Positions 8,758-17,254 of a stretch of DNA of 64,000 bases are shown one piece after another. Positions within the stretch are counted from its first letter, which is position 1; each line of letters begins with the position of its first letter. The DNA lies in contig NZ_FOSL01000002.1 in assembly GCF_900114255.1 (NCBI RefSeq), positions 496,001 to 560,000 on the forward strand, given 5' to 3'. Both the position numbers and the translations under genes were made by a program. The notes under the pieces were generated by a model. It did not search any database. It was not told the DNA's origin and was given only the letters and a program-made list of their open reading frames with translations. This stretch comes from Neomesorhizobium albiziae (lineage in GTDB: Bacteria; Pseudomonadota; Alphaproteobacteria; Rhizobiales; Rhizobiaceae).

Positions 8758-8782
8758 CTATCCTGGCGATGAAGGAGACAGA

Positions 8783-9892
8783 ATGGAATCGATCGGCGTC
8801 GGGCTCATCGGGACAGGCTTCATGGGCAAGGCCCATGCTATCGCCTGGAATGCCGTAAAACCGGTCTTCGGCGACGTGCCGTCGATCAGGCTGGCGCATC
8901 TTGGTGAAACCAGCGACGAACTCGCCAGCCTGAAGGCGGTCGAGTTCGGTTTTGCAAAATCGTCCGGCGACTGGCGCAAAGTGATCGCCGACCCGGAAGT
9001 CGACGTCGTCTCAATCACCACCCCCAACAGGTTCCACGCCGAAATGGCAATCGCAGCCCTCAAGGCAGGCAAGCATGTCTGGTGCGAAAAGCCGATGGCG
9101 CCAAAGCTCGCCGAGGCTGAAACCATGCTTGCCGCGCAGCGCCGCTCGGGCAAGGTCGCCGTGCTCGGCTACAACTATATCCAGAACCCGGCGATACGGC
9201 ACATCAGGAAGCTGCTCGACGAGGACACGATCGGCGCCGTGAACCACGTCCGCATCGAGATGGACGAGGATTTCATGGCCGATCCGGCCGCCCCCTTCCA
9301 GCAGCGGCACGAAGCCGTGAACGGCTGGGGCGCCATCGACGATTTCGGCGTGCATCCGCTGTCGCTTGTCCGCACACTGTTTGGTAGTGTTGCCCGCGTC
9401 ATGTGCGACATGGCGAAACCCTACCCGACGCGCAAGACCGAGAATGGCGACCGCGACGTCGAGGTCTACGACATCGCGACGATCCTGATGCGGCTGGAGA
9501 ACGGCGCCTCGGGACTGATCGCGCTCAGCCGCACCGCCTGGGGCCGCAAGGGCCGCATCGCCATCCAGATCGTCGGCGCCAAGGGCTCGATCCTCTACGA
9601 TCAGGAGCGGATGAACGAATTCCAGCTCTACGTGACCTCGGACCGCGCCACCGAACAGGGGTTCCGCACCGTGCTGACAGCTCCGCACCACAAGCCCTAC
9701 GACCGGTTCGTTCCCGCCGCAGGACACAGTCTCGGTTTCAACGATCTGAAGATCATCGAGTGCCGGCAATTGATCGGCCGCATGCGCGGCGAGGAGACGG
9801 CTGCGATCACCTTCGACGAGGGCATCCTGATCGAGCGCACTGTCGCGGCGATGGCGCGGTCGTTCGAGGAAGGTTGCTGGATCGACATCTGA
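8783..9892 (+). CDS. Gfo/Idh/MocA-family oxidoreductase
   Basis: 369 residues. The NAD(P)-binding site is GLIGTGFMGKAHA and the family motif is CEKPMAPKL at about residue 97. The C-terminal alpha/beta domain includes GWGAIDDFGVHPLSL. It is a second dehydrogenase of the same superfamily as iolG, 74 nt after the sugar-binding protein and preceded by AAGGAGA at good spacing. It may act on another inositol isomer or a keto-inositol, by context only. Although a terminator separates it from the transporter, readthrough is possible. Confidence 0.86.
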   Translation: MESIGVGLIGTGFMGKAHAIAWNAVKPVFGDVPSIRLAHLGETSDELASLKAVEFGFAKSSGDWRKVIADPEVDVVSITTPNRFHAEMAIAALKAGKHVWCEKPMAPKLAEAETMLAAQRRSGKVAVLGYNYIQNPAIRHIRKLLDEDTIGAVNHVRIEMDEDFMADPAAPFQQRHEAVNGWGAIDDFGVHPLSLVRTLFGSVARVMCDMAKPYPTRKTENGDRDVEVYDIATILMRLENGASGLIALSRTAWGRKGRIAIQIVGAKGSILYDQERMNEFQLYVTSDRATEQGFRTVLTAPHHKPYDRFVPAAGHSLGFNDLKIIECRQLIGRMRGEETAAITFDEGILIERTVAAMARSFEEGCWIDI

Positions 9893-9926
9893 TCCGGTCG
9901 CAGCCAGCAGGGCCGGCCCAACGAAA

Positions 9927-9952
9927 CAGGGCCTGTTCTGGAACAGGCCCTG
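9927..9952. terminator. Perfect hairpin between convergent genes
   Basis: Twelve-base arms 9927-9938 and 9941-9952 pair perfectly around a two-base centre. It lies 34 nt after the oxidoreductase stop and 36 nt before the yidC stop. There is no T-run on either side, so it is probably a bidirectional 3'-end or stability hairpin. Confidence 0.6.
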
Positions 9953-9988
9953 CGGAAATCTCCGGGAACAGAACGCCGCAGGCGGGGC

Positions 9989-11806
9989 TTACTCCGCCGG
10001 ACTGGGTTTCTTCTTGAACATTGCGATCAGATTGTCCCAGAGCTCTATCTTGGCGCCCTGGCGCTTCATGATGACGCCCTGCTGCAGGATCGACAGGAAG
10101 TTGTTCCACGCCCAGTAAATCACCAGGCCGGCCGGGAAGCTGCCCATCATGACGGTGAACACCAGCGGCATCCAGTTGAAGATCATCGCCTGCGTCGGGT
10201 CCGGCGGCGCCGGGTTCATGCGCATCTGCAGGAACATGGTGATGCCCATCACCACCGCCCAGACGCCGAGAAGCGGCAGGAAGGCGGGCGGCGTGAACGG
10301 CAACAGTCCGAACAGGTTGAAAATCGACGTCGGATCGGGCGCCGCCAGATCCTGGATCCAGCCGAAGAACGGCGCGTGCCGCATTTCGATGGTGACGTAG
10401 AGCACCTTGTAGAGCGCGAAGAACACCGGGATCTGGATCAGGATCGGCCAGCACCCCGCCAGCGGATTGATCTTTTCCTTCTTGTACAGTTCCATCATCG
10501 CCTGCTGCTGCTTCATCTTGTCGTCCGCATATTTTTCGCGGATTTCCAACATGGCGGGCTGCACCTTCTTCATGTTCGCCATCGACACATAGGACTTGTT
10601 GGCGAGCGGGAAGAAGACAGCCTTGACGATGACGGTGGTCGCCAGGATGGCGAGGCCGAAATTGCCGAGGAAGCGATAGAGCGTATCGATCAGCCAGAAC
10701 ATCGGCTTGGTGATGAAATAGAACCAGCCCCAGTCGATCAGCAGGTCGAACTGACGGATCTTGCGCTCGGTCTCGTAGGACTGGATCTTGGCCACTTCCT
10801 TGGCGCCGGCGAAAACCAGGGTCTCGACCGTCGCGGACTGGCCGGGCGCTACCGTGATCGCGTCGCTCAGATAATCGGATTGGTAGCGCGGGCGCTGGTC
10901 GGAAAGATACGAAAAGCTGGGTTGGAATTCACGTTCGGCGGAAGGAACAAGTGCTACCGCCCAATATTTGTCGGTGATGCCAAGCCAGCCGTCCTTGGAT
11001 TTGCCCGGCTTGACCTGCTTGTCTTCCTCGATCGTGGAATAGTTGATTTCCTGGAGGCCTTCCTCGCCCGTCACGCCGATCAGGCCTTCGTGCAGCACGT
11101 AGGTGCTGGCATGCGTCGGCTTGTCGAAGCGGGTGACGCGACCGTAGTTCGACAGCGAGACCGGTGCGGTTCCGGCATTCGACACCGTGTCGGAGACCGT
11201 GAACATATAGTTGTCATCGACGGCGATGGTGCGCTTGAAGGTCAAGCCCTTGTCGTTGGTGTAGGTGAGCACCACCGGTGTCGACGGCGTCAGCGTCTGG
11301 TTGCCTTCGACGGTCCAGACCGTATCCGGCCCCGGCACGGTGCCGGTGCTGGCGTCGCCGACAAAGCCGATCTCGGCATATTGCCCGTTGGGCAGGGTCG
11401 AGGGATTGAGCAGTTCAATGGTCGGCGAATCCTTCTCGACCGTCAGCCGGTAGTCCTTGAGCCGCACGTCGTCGATACGGCCGCCCTTGAGGTTGATCGA
11501 GCCCGAAAGGCTCGGCGTGTCGATCTGGATGCGCGGGGTAGCGGCGATCGCCGACTGGCGGTCAAGCGCGAGCGAACCCTCGGCGCCGGGCACAGCGGCA
11601 CCAGGCGCTGCCGCTCCCGGAAGGGCGACGCCTTCACCGCTTGCCGCGGGCGCCGCCGTCTTCTTCTCCGCTTCGACACGCTCAGCCTCGATGCGCGCGG
11701 CCTCGCGCTGCGACTCGATGCGCGGGTTCATGTAGAACACCTGCCAGAGGGTCAGGATCAGCACGGAAAGCGCGATGGTGATGAAGAAATTGCGGTTGTT
11801 TTCCAT
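9989..11806 (-). CDS. yidC: Membrane protein insertase YidC
   Basis: 605 residues, normal for a Gram-negative YidC. An N-terminal membrane anchor (FFITIALSVLILTLWQVFY) is followed by an Ala-rich linker, a large periplasmic beta-domain (residues about 80-370) and the conserved five-helix insertase core (from about residue 375, with AILATTVIVKAVFFPLA). It inserts and folds inner-membrane proteins alone or with SecYEG. The ATG at 11806 is preferred to the TTG at 11809. It lies nine bases after rnpA in the usual rpmH-rnpA-yidC order. No engB or argB follows; the next gene downstream is convergent. Confidence 0.97.
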   Translation of the reverse strand: MENNRNFFITIALSVLILTLWQVFYMNPRIESQREAARIEAERVEAEKKTAAPAASGEGVALPGAAAPGAAVPGAEGSLALDRQSAIAATPRIQIDTPSLSGSINLKGGRIDDVRLKDYRLTVEKDSPTIELLNPSTLPNGQYAEIGFVGDASTGTVPGPDTVWTVEGNQTLTPSTPVVLTYTNDKGLTFKRTIAVDDNYMFTVSDTVSNAGTAPVSLSNYGRVTRFDKPTHASTYVLHEGLIGVTGEEGLQEINYSTIEEDKQVKPGKSKDGWLGITDKYWAVALVPSAEREFQPSFSYLSDQRPRYQSDYLSDAITVAPGQSATVETLVFAGAKEVAKIQSYETERKIRQFDLLIDWGWFYFITKPMFWLIDTLYRFLGNFGLAILATTVIVKAVFFPLANKSYVSMANMKKVQPAMLEIREKYADDKMKQQQAMMELYKKEKINPLAGCWPILIQIPVFFALYKVLYVTIEMRHAPFFGWIQDLAAPDPTSIFNLFGLLPFTPPAFLPLLGVWAVVMGITMFLQMRMNPAPPDPTQAMIFNWMPLVFTVMMGSFPAGLVIYWAWNNFLSILQQGVIMKRQGAKIELWDNLIAMFKKKPSPAE

Positions 11807-11815
11807 CAAGTGGTC

Positions 11816-12169
11816 CTAACGCGATCCGCGAATTCGGCGTGAAAGTTCGGATGTCAAGGTTCCGAAGGGGGCGGTGAGTATCTCCGTCCGCCCGACGATG
11901 ACATAGTCATTGCCGGGGGCCATGTCACCTGCGGCATGAAGACGAACGGCTTCCTTGAGGCGCCGCCGGATGCGGTTCCGCTGCACGGCGTTGCCCGCCT
12001 TCTTGGTAACCGTGAAGCCGACGCGCGGTGTCCCGCCGTCGCCGCGGTCCATCGTTTCCAGCAGGAAAAGCCGCCCGCGGCGCTTTTCACCACGCCGGAC
12101 GGCCAGGAACTCCGCGCGCTTGCGAAGCCTTCGGAAAACCAAGGTTCCGGGCTTGCCGGCCACCGGCAA
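11816..12169 (-). CDS. rnpA: Ribonuclease P protein component
   Basis: About 117 residues. RnpA is the basic protein that assists the RNase P RNA in tRNA 5' maturation. The hallmark RNR region is clear: [27 protein letters not shown]. The frame has no ATG near the expected start. TTG at 12169 ([10 protein letters not shown]...) or GTG at 12163 are the nearest usable codons, 18 to 24 bases after the rpmH stop, so the start is uncertain. The frame stays open upstream across rpmH. The gene is tightly placed between rpmH and yidC and is almost certainly cotranscribed with them. Confidence 0.9.
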   Translation of the reverse strand: MPVAGKPGTLVFRRLRKRAEFLAVRRGEKRRGRLFLLETMDRGDGGTPRVGFTVTKKAGNAVQRNRIRRRLKEAVRLHAAGDMAPGNDYVIVGRTEILTAPFGTLTSELSRRIRGSR

Positions 12170-12186
12170 GGTGGTTGGCTTCCGCT

Positions 12187-12321
12187 TTAGGCGGACAGCC
12201 GCTTGCGACCGCGGTTGCGGCGGGCGGCGACCACTCCGCGACCACCCTTGGTGGCCATGCGGGCACGGAAACCGTGCCGGCGCTTGCGGACGAGCTTTGA
12301 GGGTTGATAGGTGCGCTTCAT
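12187..12321 (-). CDS. rpmH: 50S ribosomal protein L34
   Basis: 44 residues, read directly from the complement. It begins [19 protein letters not shown] and ends with the conserved GRKRLSA, the normal full length and sequence of L34. It is a small, very basic component of the large ribosomal subunit, first in the rpmH-rnpA-yidC operon. The about 400-bp region upstream must hold its promoter. Confidence 0.98.
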   Translation of the reverse strand: MKRTYQPSKLVRKRRHGFRARMATKGGRGVVAARRNRGRKRLSA

Positions 12322-12722
12322 TTGTTTGATACCGCGGCGTGCGGCCCTTCTTGGTGCTGTCGCTATGAACAGGAGCTGTGCCGGGGCAGGCCGTAGCGCA
12401 ATACAAATTGCGCCGGACCACGGACCCGAGCGTGAGCGGGCTTATAGAAAGAAGGTTTCTGGAAGTCAATTCCCGGCTGCAAAGCAGTGGTCGAGACGCA
12501 TCAAGCAGCCGGACTTGGCTGCTTGCAGGGAGTAAGACTTTTGTTCCGCTGCACTGCAAACCCGTTTCACGCAAGGGTGAGTATATCTCGCGAAGAGGTC
12601 AAAACCCGGTGAGACAATGCGCGAAGCGCTTGCTCCTGCCGCCCCACTGGGCTCATGTGACAGGAACCGGACGGGCTGTCGAACTTCCGGACAGCAGGCA
12701 TGCCCGGAGGGCGGGAGAAACA
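12322..12722. other. Divergent intergenic region, no gene seen
   Basis: About 400 bp between rpmH (leftward) and the TVP38-type gene (rightward). Open frames here are short and lack ribosome sites or recognisable protein character. It should contain the rpmH operon promoter and the promoter of the rightward gene, but I could not pick convincing -35/-10 pairs. GAGGGCGGGAGA just before 12723 is the ribosome site of the next gene. Confidence 0.6.
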
Positions 12723-13517
12723 ATGACCAAGGCTGCGGGTCCGACCGCAACGAGCGGCGACGGGCGAGCCAGGAAATCCGCTTTCTGGCGGTTTGCGCCG
12801 ATCGTCCTGATCGTCGCCGGCCTCGCGCTTGGTTATGCGATGGACTGGCACCATTTTCTGACGCTGCGCTACCTCGGCAAGAGCCAGGACGTGCTGAAGG
12901 CGTTCGCCGCCGCCCATCCCGTGCTGGCGCCGTTCGGTTTTGTCACCTGCTATACGCTTGCCGTCGCGTTTTCCTTTCCGGCGGCGTCGGTGCTCACTAT
13001 TTTCGGCGGCTTCATGTTCGGCTGGGCATTTGGCGCCACACTTGCGGTGATCGGCGCCACCAGCGGGGCGACGCTGCTGTTTCTGGCGGCGCGGACGGCG
13101 TTTGGCGACTATCTGAAGCGCCGTCTCGGTGGTGTCTCGGCCCGCCTTGCCGAGGGTTTCGAAAAGGATGCGTTCGGCTTCCTCCTGGCGCTGCGCCTAG
13201 CGCCCTTCATCCCCTTCGTCGTCGTCAATGTCGCCCCGGCATTGTTCAATGTGAAGCTTCGTACCTTCGTCGCGGCGACGGCGATCGGCATCGTGCCCGG
13301 CGCCATCGCCTATGCCTGGCTGGGCGAAGGCGTCGACAGCGTGCTCACCGCCGCCAAGGCCGCCGGCCGCCATGCCAAGGTCAAGGATCTGGTGACGCCG
13401 CAGATCACCATCGCCTTTGCCGCGCTTGCGCTTGTGGCTCTCATCGCCATCATCGTAAAGAAGCGCTGGAAACGCGATGCCGGTGCCGACAGCGCCGGCA
13501 AGGACGGCACCTCGTAG
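12723..13517 (+). CDS. TVP38/TMEM64-family (VTT domain) membrane protein
   Basis: 264 residues with about six hydrophobic segments. The VTT/SNARE-associated core contains FPAASVLTIFGGFMFGW, GATSGATLLFLAAR and LRLAPFIPFVVVNVAPALFNV, characteristic of the TVP38 group of DedA-superfamily proteins. These proteins are implicated in membrane lipid or small-solute handling; precise function is unknown. The ATG at 12723 follows GGGAGA. The next gene, a flavin disulfide reductase, starts 20 nt later. This pairing recurs in many bacteria (family knowledge), suggesting a linked membrane redox role. Confidence 0.85.
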   Translation: MTKAAGPTATSGDGRARKSAFWRFAPIVLIVAGLALGYAMDWHHFLTLRYLGKSQDVLKAFAAAHPVLAPFGFVTCYTLAVAFSFPAASVLTIFGGFMFGWAFGATLAVIGATSGATLLFLAARTAFGDYLKRRLGGVSARLAEGFEKDAFGFLLALRLAPFIPFVVVNVAPALFNVKLRTFVAATAIGIVPGAIAYAWLGEGVDSVLTAAKAAGRHAKVKDLVTPQITIAFAALALVALIAIIVKKRWKRDAGADSAGKDGTS

Positions 13518-13537
13518 ACGAGCCGGGAAAGCATGCC

Positions 13538-14965
13538 ATGGCGAACCCTCTTACGCCCGACATCTGCGTGATCGGCGCAGGCTCCGGCGGCCTCTCGGTC
13601 GCGGCGGCCGCGGCCGCCTTCGGCGTGCCGGTGGTGCTGATCGAGAAGGGCGCGATGGGCGGCGATTGCCTGAATTTCGGCTGCGTACCCTCCAAAGCCA
13701 TCATCGCCGCGGCCAAGCACGCCGAGGCGATGCGCAACGGCGCCGGGTTCGGCATCGGCAACATCGAGCCGGAAATCGACTTCGCCGCCGTGAACAGGCA
13801 CGTCCATGCCGTCATCGCCGCGATCGCACCCAATGATTCCGTCGGGCGTTTCACCGCGCTCGGTGTGCATGTGATCAAGGCAGAAGCCCGTTTCACGGAC
13901 GCAGGCACCGTGGTCGCCGGCGATGTCGAGGTTCGTGCCCGGCGTTTCGTCATCGCCACCGGCTCGTCTCCCACGATACCGTCGATACCCGGCCTCGATG
14001 GTGTCCCCTACCTCACCAACGAGACGCTGTTCGACCTGGTTGAGCGGCCGCAACATCTCGTCGTCATCGGTGGGGGGCCGGTCGGCCTGGAGATGGCGCA
14101 GGCGCACCGGCGGCTCGGCTCCGCCGTAACGGTGATCGAGGCGGCAACCGCGCTGGGCGCCGAAGATCCCGAAATGGCGGCGGTCGTCTTGCGACGGCTG
14201 CGCGCCGAAGGGGTGGCGATCCACGAGGCTACGACAGTCAAAAGCGTCGAGCGCCAGGGCGAAACCGGCATTCGCGTCAACATCGAGGATAATCATGGTG
14301 CTGCGGCCATCGATGGCACCCATCTGCTGGTCGCAACCGGCCGCACCGCCAATATCGAAGGGCTCGGGCTCGACAAGGCCGGCATCGCTTTCGACGCCAA
14401 CGGCATAAAAGTCTCGAACAAGCTCAGGACCGCCAACAGCCGCGTCTACGCCATCGGCGATGTCGCCGGCCCGCTGCGCTTCACCCATGTCGCCGGCTAT
14501 CACGCCGGCCTGGTGGTCAGGGCGCTGCTCTTTCGGCTGCCGGCCAGGGAAAACCGCCGGATCATTCCGCGGGTCACCTTCACCGATCCGGAACTCGCCC
14601 ATGTCGGCCTCACCGAAGCGGAGGCGGCGCAAAAGTACGGTCCGGTTAGCGTCCTGCGCTGGCCTTACGCCGAAAATGATCGCGCCCAGACGGAACTGAA
14701 GACCGAGGGCCACATAAAATTGCTCGCCGGCAGACGCGGCAGGATCCTCGGCGTCTCGATCGCCGGCGCCAATGCCGGCGAGATGATCAACATGTGGGCG
14801 CTGGCGCTCGCCAAAAATATGACGGTCGGGGATGTCGCGGCCTATATGCCGCCCTACCCTACCATGGGCGAAATTGGCAGACGCGGCGCTATCGCCTATT
14901 TTGTCGAGGTGGCGCGCAAGCCGCTGGTTCGCAGTGTCATCCGCTGGCTGCGCAATTTCGGCTGA
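13538..14965 (+). CDS. FAD-dependent pyridine nucleotide-disulfide oxidoreductase, class I
   Basis: 475 residues of the mercuric reductase/dihydrolipoamide dehydrogenase family. It has an N-terminal FAD site (CVIGAGSGGLSVA), the redox-active pair in GGDCLNFGCVPSKA, an NAD(P)H site (VVIGGGPVGLEMA), the second FAD motif (RVYAIGDVAG) and a C-terminal dimerisation domain. It lacks the N-terminal heavy-metal domain and the C-terminal vicinal cysteines of MerA. Substrate is unknown. It follows the TVP38-type gene closely and is probably in the same operon. Confidence 0.88.
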   Translation: MANPLTPDICVIGAGSGGLSVAAAAAAFGVPVVLIEKGAMGGDCLNFGCVPSKAIIAAAKHAEAMRNGAGFGIGNIEPEIDFAAVNRHVHAVIAAIAPNDSVGRFTALGVHVIKAEARFTDAGTVVAGDVEVRARRFVIATGSSPTIPSIPGLDGVPYLTNETLFDLVERPQHLVVIGGGPVGLEMAQAHRRLGSAVTVIEAATALGAEDPEMAAVVLRRLRAEGVAIHEATTVKSVERQGETGIRVNIEDNHGAAAIDGTHLLVATGRTANIEGLGLDKAGIAFDANGIKVSNKLRTANSRVYAIGDVAGPLRFTHVAGYHAGLVVRALLFRLPARENRRIIPRVTFTDPELAHVGLTEAEAAQKYGPVSVLRWPYAENDRAQTELKTEGHIKLLAGRRGRILGVSIAGANAGEMINMWALALAKNMTVGDVAAYMPPYPTMGEIGRRGAIAYFVEVARKPLVRSVIRWLRNFG

Positions 14966-15000
14966 GCGAACGACACGGATGCACGCTGGCTGACCGGATT

Positions 15001-15090
15001 GTCGCCTGGAATCACCTGGCGTCGCATGTATGTGGCAAAACGCACAGATTGAGTAGGATGGCCGGTTCAAACTGAACGCATTCTCCTCCC
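15001..15090. repeat. Dispersed intergenic repeat, copy C
   Basis: Shares TGGAATCACCTGGCGT and a downstream CCGGTTCA...GAACGC/T block with the copy at 22051-22153, and the first part with the copy at 16595-16670. It lies just before the sensor kinase start and may overlap its promoter. Confidence 0.65.
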
Positions 15091-15103
15091 AGGAATGCAT
15101 GGA

Positions 15104-16594
15104 ATGAGCGATCAAGCGGCGGCCAAGGCGGCAGAGGCTAACCAGCGCGACCGGCGGATGGTGCCGCTGTCGCGCGGCCTGTCGACCAAGCTGCTGCTGT
15201 TGACCATCCTGTTCGTGCTTCTGGCCGAAGTGCTCATCTTCATCCCGTCCATCGCCAATTTCCGCTTGCGTTGGCTCGAGGAGAAGCTCGGCACCGCGGC
15301 GACCATCAGCGGCGTGCTGATGCAGGGCAACCCGGCCAGCCTGCCGCGTGCCGCGCAGGACGATGTCCTGATGTCGATCGGCGCCAAGGCGATCGCGGTG
15401 CGCGACGGCGACATTTCGCGGCTGCTGGTCGTGGCCGACATGCCGCCCCAGGTCGACGAGCACATCGACCTCGCCAATACGGGAGCCCTGGCGGCGATGC
15501 GGGACGCACTCGACACTGCCCTGTTCGGCGGCGACCGGATGCTGCGCGTCTTCGGCAAGGTCGGCGACAGCGACAAGCAGTTCGAACTGGTCATTCCCGA
15601 CAAGAAACTGCGTGGCGCGATGCTGATCTATTCGCGCAACGTGGCGCTCCTGTCGCTGCTGATATCGCTGATCACCGCGGGGCTGGTGTTCTGGGCGATC
15701 AACTGGATCATGATCCGGCCGGTGCGCGACATGACGCGCTCGATGCTGGCGTTTTCCGAGGCGCCGGATGATCCCGGCCGTGTCATCCTGCCGGAGGACC
15801 GCGGCGACGAGATCGGCGTTGCCGAACGCGAACTGGCCGACATGCAGACACGTCTGCAGAAGACGCTCGCCGAGCAGAAGCACCTCGCCGACCTCGGCCT
15901 CGCCGTCTCCAAGATCAACCACGACATGCGTAACATCCTGGCATCCGCGCAGCTGATGTCAGACCGCCTCGCTTTGGTGAGAGATCCCTCCGTCCAGTCG
16001 TTCGCGCCGAAGCTGGTGCGCACGCTGGACCGCGCCGTCGCCTACACCGAGGGCGTGCTCGCCTATGGCAGAACGCAGGAGGCAGCGCCCACGCGGCGAC
16101 TGCTTCGGCTTCGCCAGCTCGTGGACGACGTCCACGGCCTGCTCGGCATCGATCCGGCCGGCGGCATCGAGTTCGACAATGCAGTCGACACGGCCTTCGA
16201 AGTCGATGCCGATTCAGACCAGCTGTTCCGCGTTCTGAGCAATCTCTGCCGCAATGCCGTCGAGGCGATGGCCGCGGACCGGGAGGCGGCGCTGGTGCGC
16301 AGGCTGGCGATATCGTCCGAGCGCACGGGAAGCGTATGCCGGATCTTCGTGACCGACACTGGGCCCGGCCTGCCGCAGAAAGCGCGGGAAAACCTGTTCA
16401 CCGCCTTCCGCGGCTCGGCTCGCAGCGGCGGCACCGGGCTTGGCCTGGCGATTGCCCACGAACTGGTGCGTGCGCATGGCGGCTCGCTGGAACTGGTCGA
16501 AAGCATCGGCGGCCGCACCGTCTTCGCCATCACCATCCCCGACCAGCCGGTCAGGCTCGACGAAGCCCGCTCGGCGATGCGCCGCCCGGCTTAA
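15104..16594 (+). CDS. Membrane sensor histidine kinase without adjacent response regulator
   Basis: 496 residues. Membrane segments at about 28-50 and 172-198 bracket a periplasmic domain of some 120 residues. Then come a HAMP-like linker (IMIRPVRDMTRS), a dimerisation helix with the phospho-acceptor histidine in SKINHDMRNIL, and an ATPase domain with N box NLCRNAVEAM, G1 DTGPGLP and G2 GGTGLGLAIAHEL. All catalytic boxes look intact. The signal and the partner regulator are unknown; neither neighbour encodes a receiver domain. The start at 15104 is preferred; an in-frame ATG exists three codons earlier. Confidence 0.88.
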   Translation: MSDQAAAKAAEANQRDRRMVPLSRGLSTKLLLLTILFVLLAEVLIFIPSIANFRLRWLEEKLGTAATISGVLMQGNPASLPRAAQDDVLMSIGAKAIAVRDGDISRLLVVADMPPQVDEHIDLANTGALAAMRDALDTALFGGDRMLRVFGKVGDSDKQFELVIPDKKLRGAMLIYSRNVALLSLLISLITAGLVFWAINWIMIRPVRDMTRSMLAFSEAPDDPGRVILPEDRGDEIGVAERELADMQTRLQKTLAEQKHLADLGLAVSKINHDMRNILASAQLMSDRLALVRDPSVQSFAPKLVRTLDRAVAYTEGVLAYGRTQEAAPTRRLLRLRQLVDDVHGLLGIDPAGGIEFDNAVDTAFEVDADSDQLFRVLSNLCRNAVEAMAADREAALVRRLAISSERTGSVCRIFVTDTGPGLPQKARENLFTAFRGSARSGGTGLGLAIAHELVRAHGGSLELVESIGGRTVFAITIPDQPVRLDEARSAMRRPA

Positions 16595-16670
16595 GAGCGT
16601 CTTGCAGTCAAATGGAATCATTTGGCGTCCGCATAAATGCGACTGGAACTCGGCAGCACGCATTGCGGCA
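16595..16670. repeat. Dispersed intergenic repeat, copy B
   Basis: Begins at the sensor kinase stop codon. It contains CAAATG-GAAT-CATTTG, a hairpin whose arms differ from the copy at 22051 (CAGGTG-GAAT-CACCTG) by compensatory changes while the GAAT loop is kept. The remainder to the tRNA (16671-16855) shows no gene and probably holds the tRNA promoter. Confidence 0.7.
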
Positions 16671-16855
16671 TCGCGGCCATGCGTCGCTAAGCTGCCGCGG
16701 CCATGCCTCGTCCTTGCGTGGAGCGGGTCGTTCTGTCGCAAAAGTTTTCGTGACGGGCGGCTTGCTTTTCCATCCGCCACTCGTTAGGTAGCGTCACATT
16801 CGCGGCCGGGCCGAAAGCCTGGCATGCGTGGGTTGTGTCGATCACGGCCCGTTGC

Positions 16856-16932
16856 GCGCCCGTAGCTCAGCTGGATAGAGCACCAGACTACGAATCTGGG
16901 GGTCAGGAGTTCGAATCTCTTCGGGCGCGCCA
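16856..16932 (+). tRNA. tRNA-Arg (anticodon ACG)
   Basis: 77-nt cloverleaf. Acceptor arms GCGCCCG and CGGGCGC pair fully, the D arm is GCTC/GAGC, the anticodon stem is CCAGA/TCTGG with loop CTACGAA, and the T loop is TTCGAAT. CCA is encoded at 16930-16932. Anticodon ACG would be edited to ICG and read CGU/CGC/CGA. Its 3' end is duplicated at 18405-18421, marking an integration site. Confidence 0.97.
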
Positions 16933-16983
16933 TTTCAACAGACTGAAATCTCTAAATTTTTCGCATTTCATGAAGACCCGGAG

Positions 16984-17014
16984 CCGGCCTAATTTGCGAA
17001 ATTAAGCCGGTTTT
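16984..17014 (+). terminator. Hairpin with T-tract downstream of tRNA-Arg
   Basis: Twelve-base arms 16984-16995 and 16999-17010 pair with one mismatch around a GCG loop, followed by TTTT. It is a plausible rho-independent terminator for tRNA-Arg, inside the mini-island. The rest of 17015-17240 shows no gene I can support. Confidence 0.7.
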
Positions 17015-17240
17015 GGAAGCGCGGCTACTCTCGCGAACTGCAGCGTGGTTGTTCGCAGACCTTTCAGGCCGCAAAGGCTCGGCCCAGACGTACACCGTCG
17101 TATTGGCCTTGACCACTTCCTGTCGCTTGTGAATTTGCGTCTGAACGACGTCAACGTGGGTTGCGGGAAACTGACGTCCCGAACCCGCGATGATCGTGGT
17201 GCGCACATCCGGCGACTTGACATCCAACGCGTGAGTCGAT

Positions 17241-17254
17241 ACTAACGCGTTAGT
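17241..17254. promoter_or_regulatory. Perfect 14-bp palindrome at the ArsR-family gene start
   Basis: ACTAACGCGTTAGT is an exact palindrome whose right half overlaps the GTG start at 17253; a third ACTAAC follows at about 17259. Dimeric ArsR-type repressors bind such sites near their own start, so this is the likely autoregulatory operator. Confidence 0.65.

Noticed and set aside
10376-11842. Long rightward frame opposite yidC
   Set aside because: Antisense to an unmistakable yidC; composition is typical of a complementary-strand shadow.
13310-15922. 870-codon leftward frame opposite the disulfide reductase and kinase genes
   Set aside because: It spans two genes with intact motifs on the other strand and has no recognisable domain.
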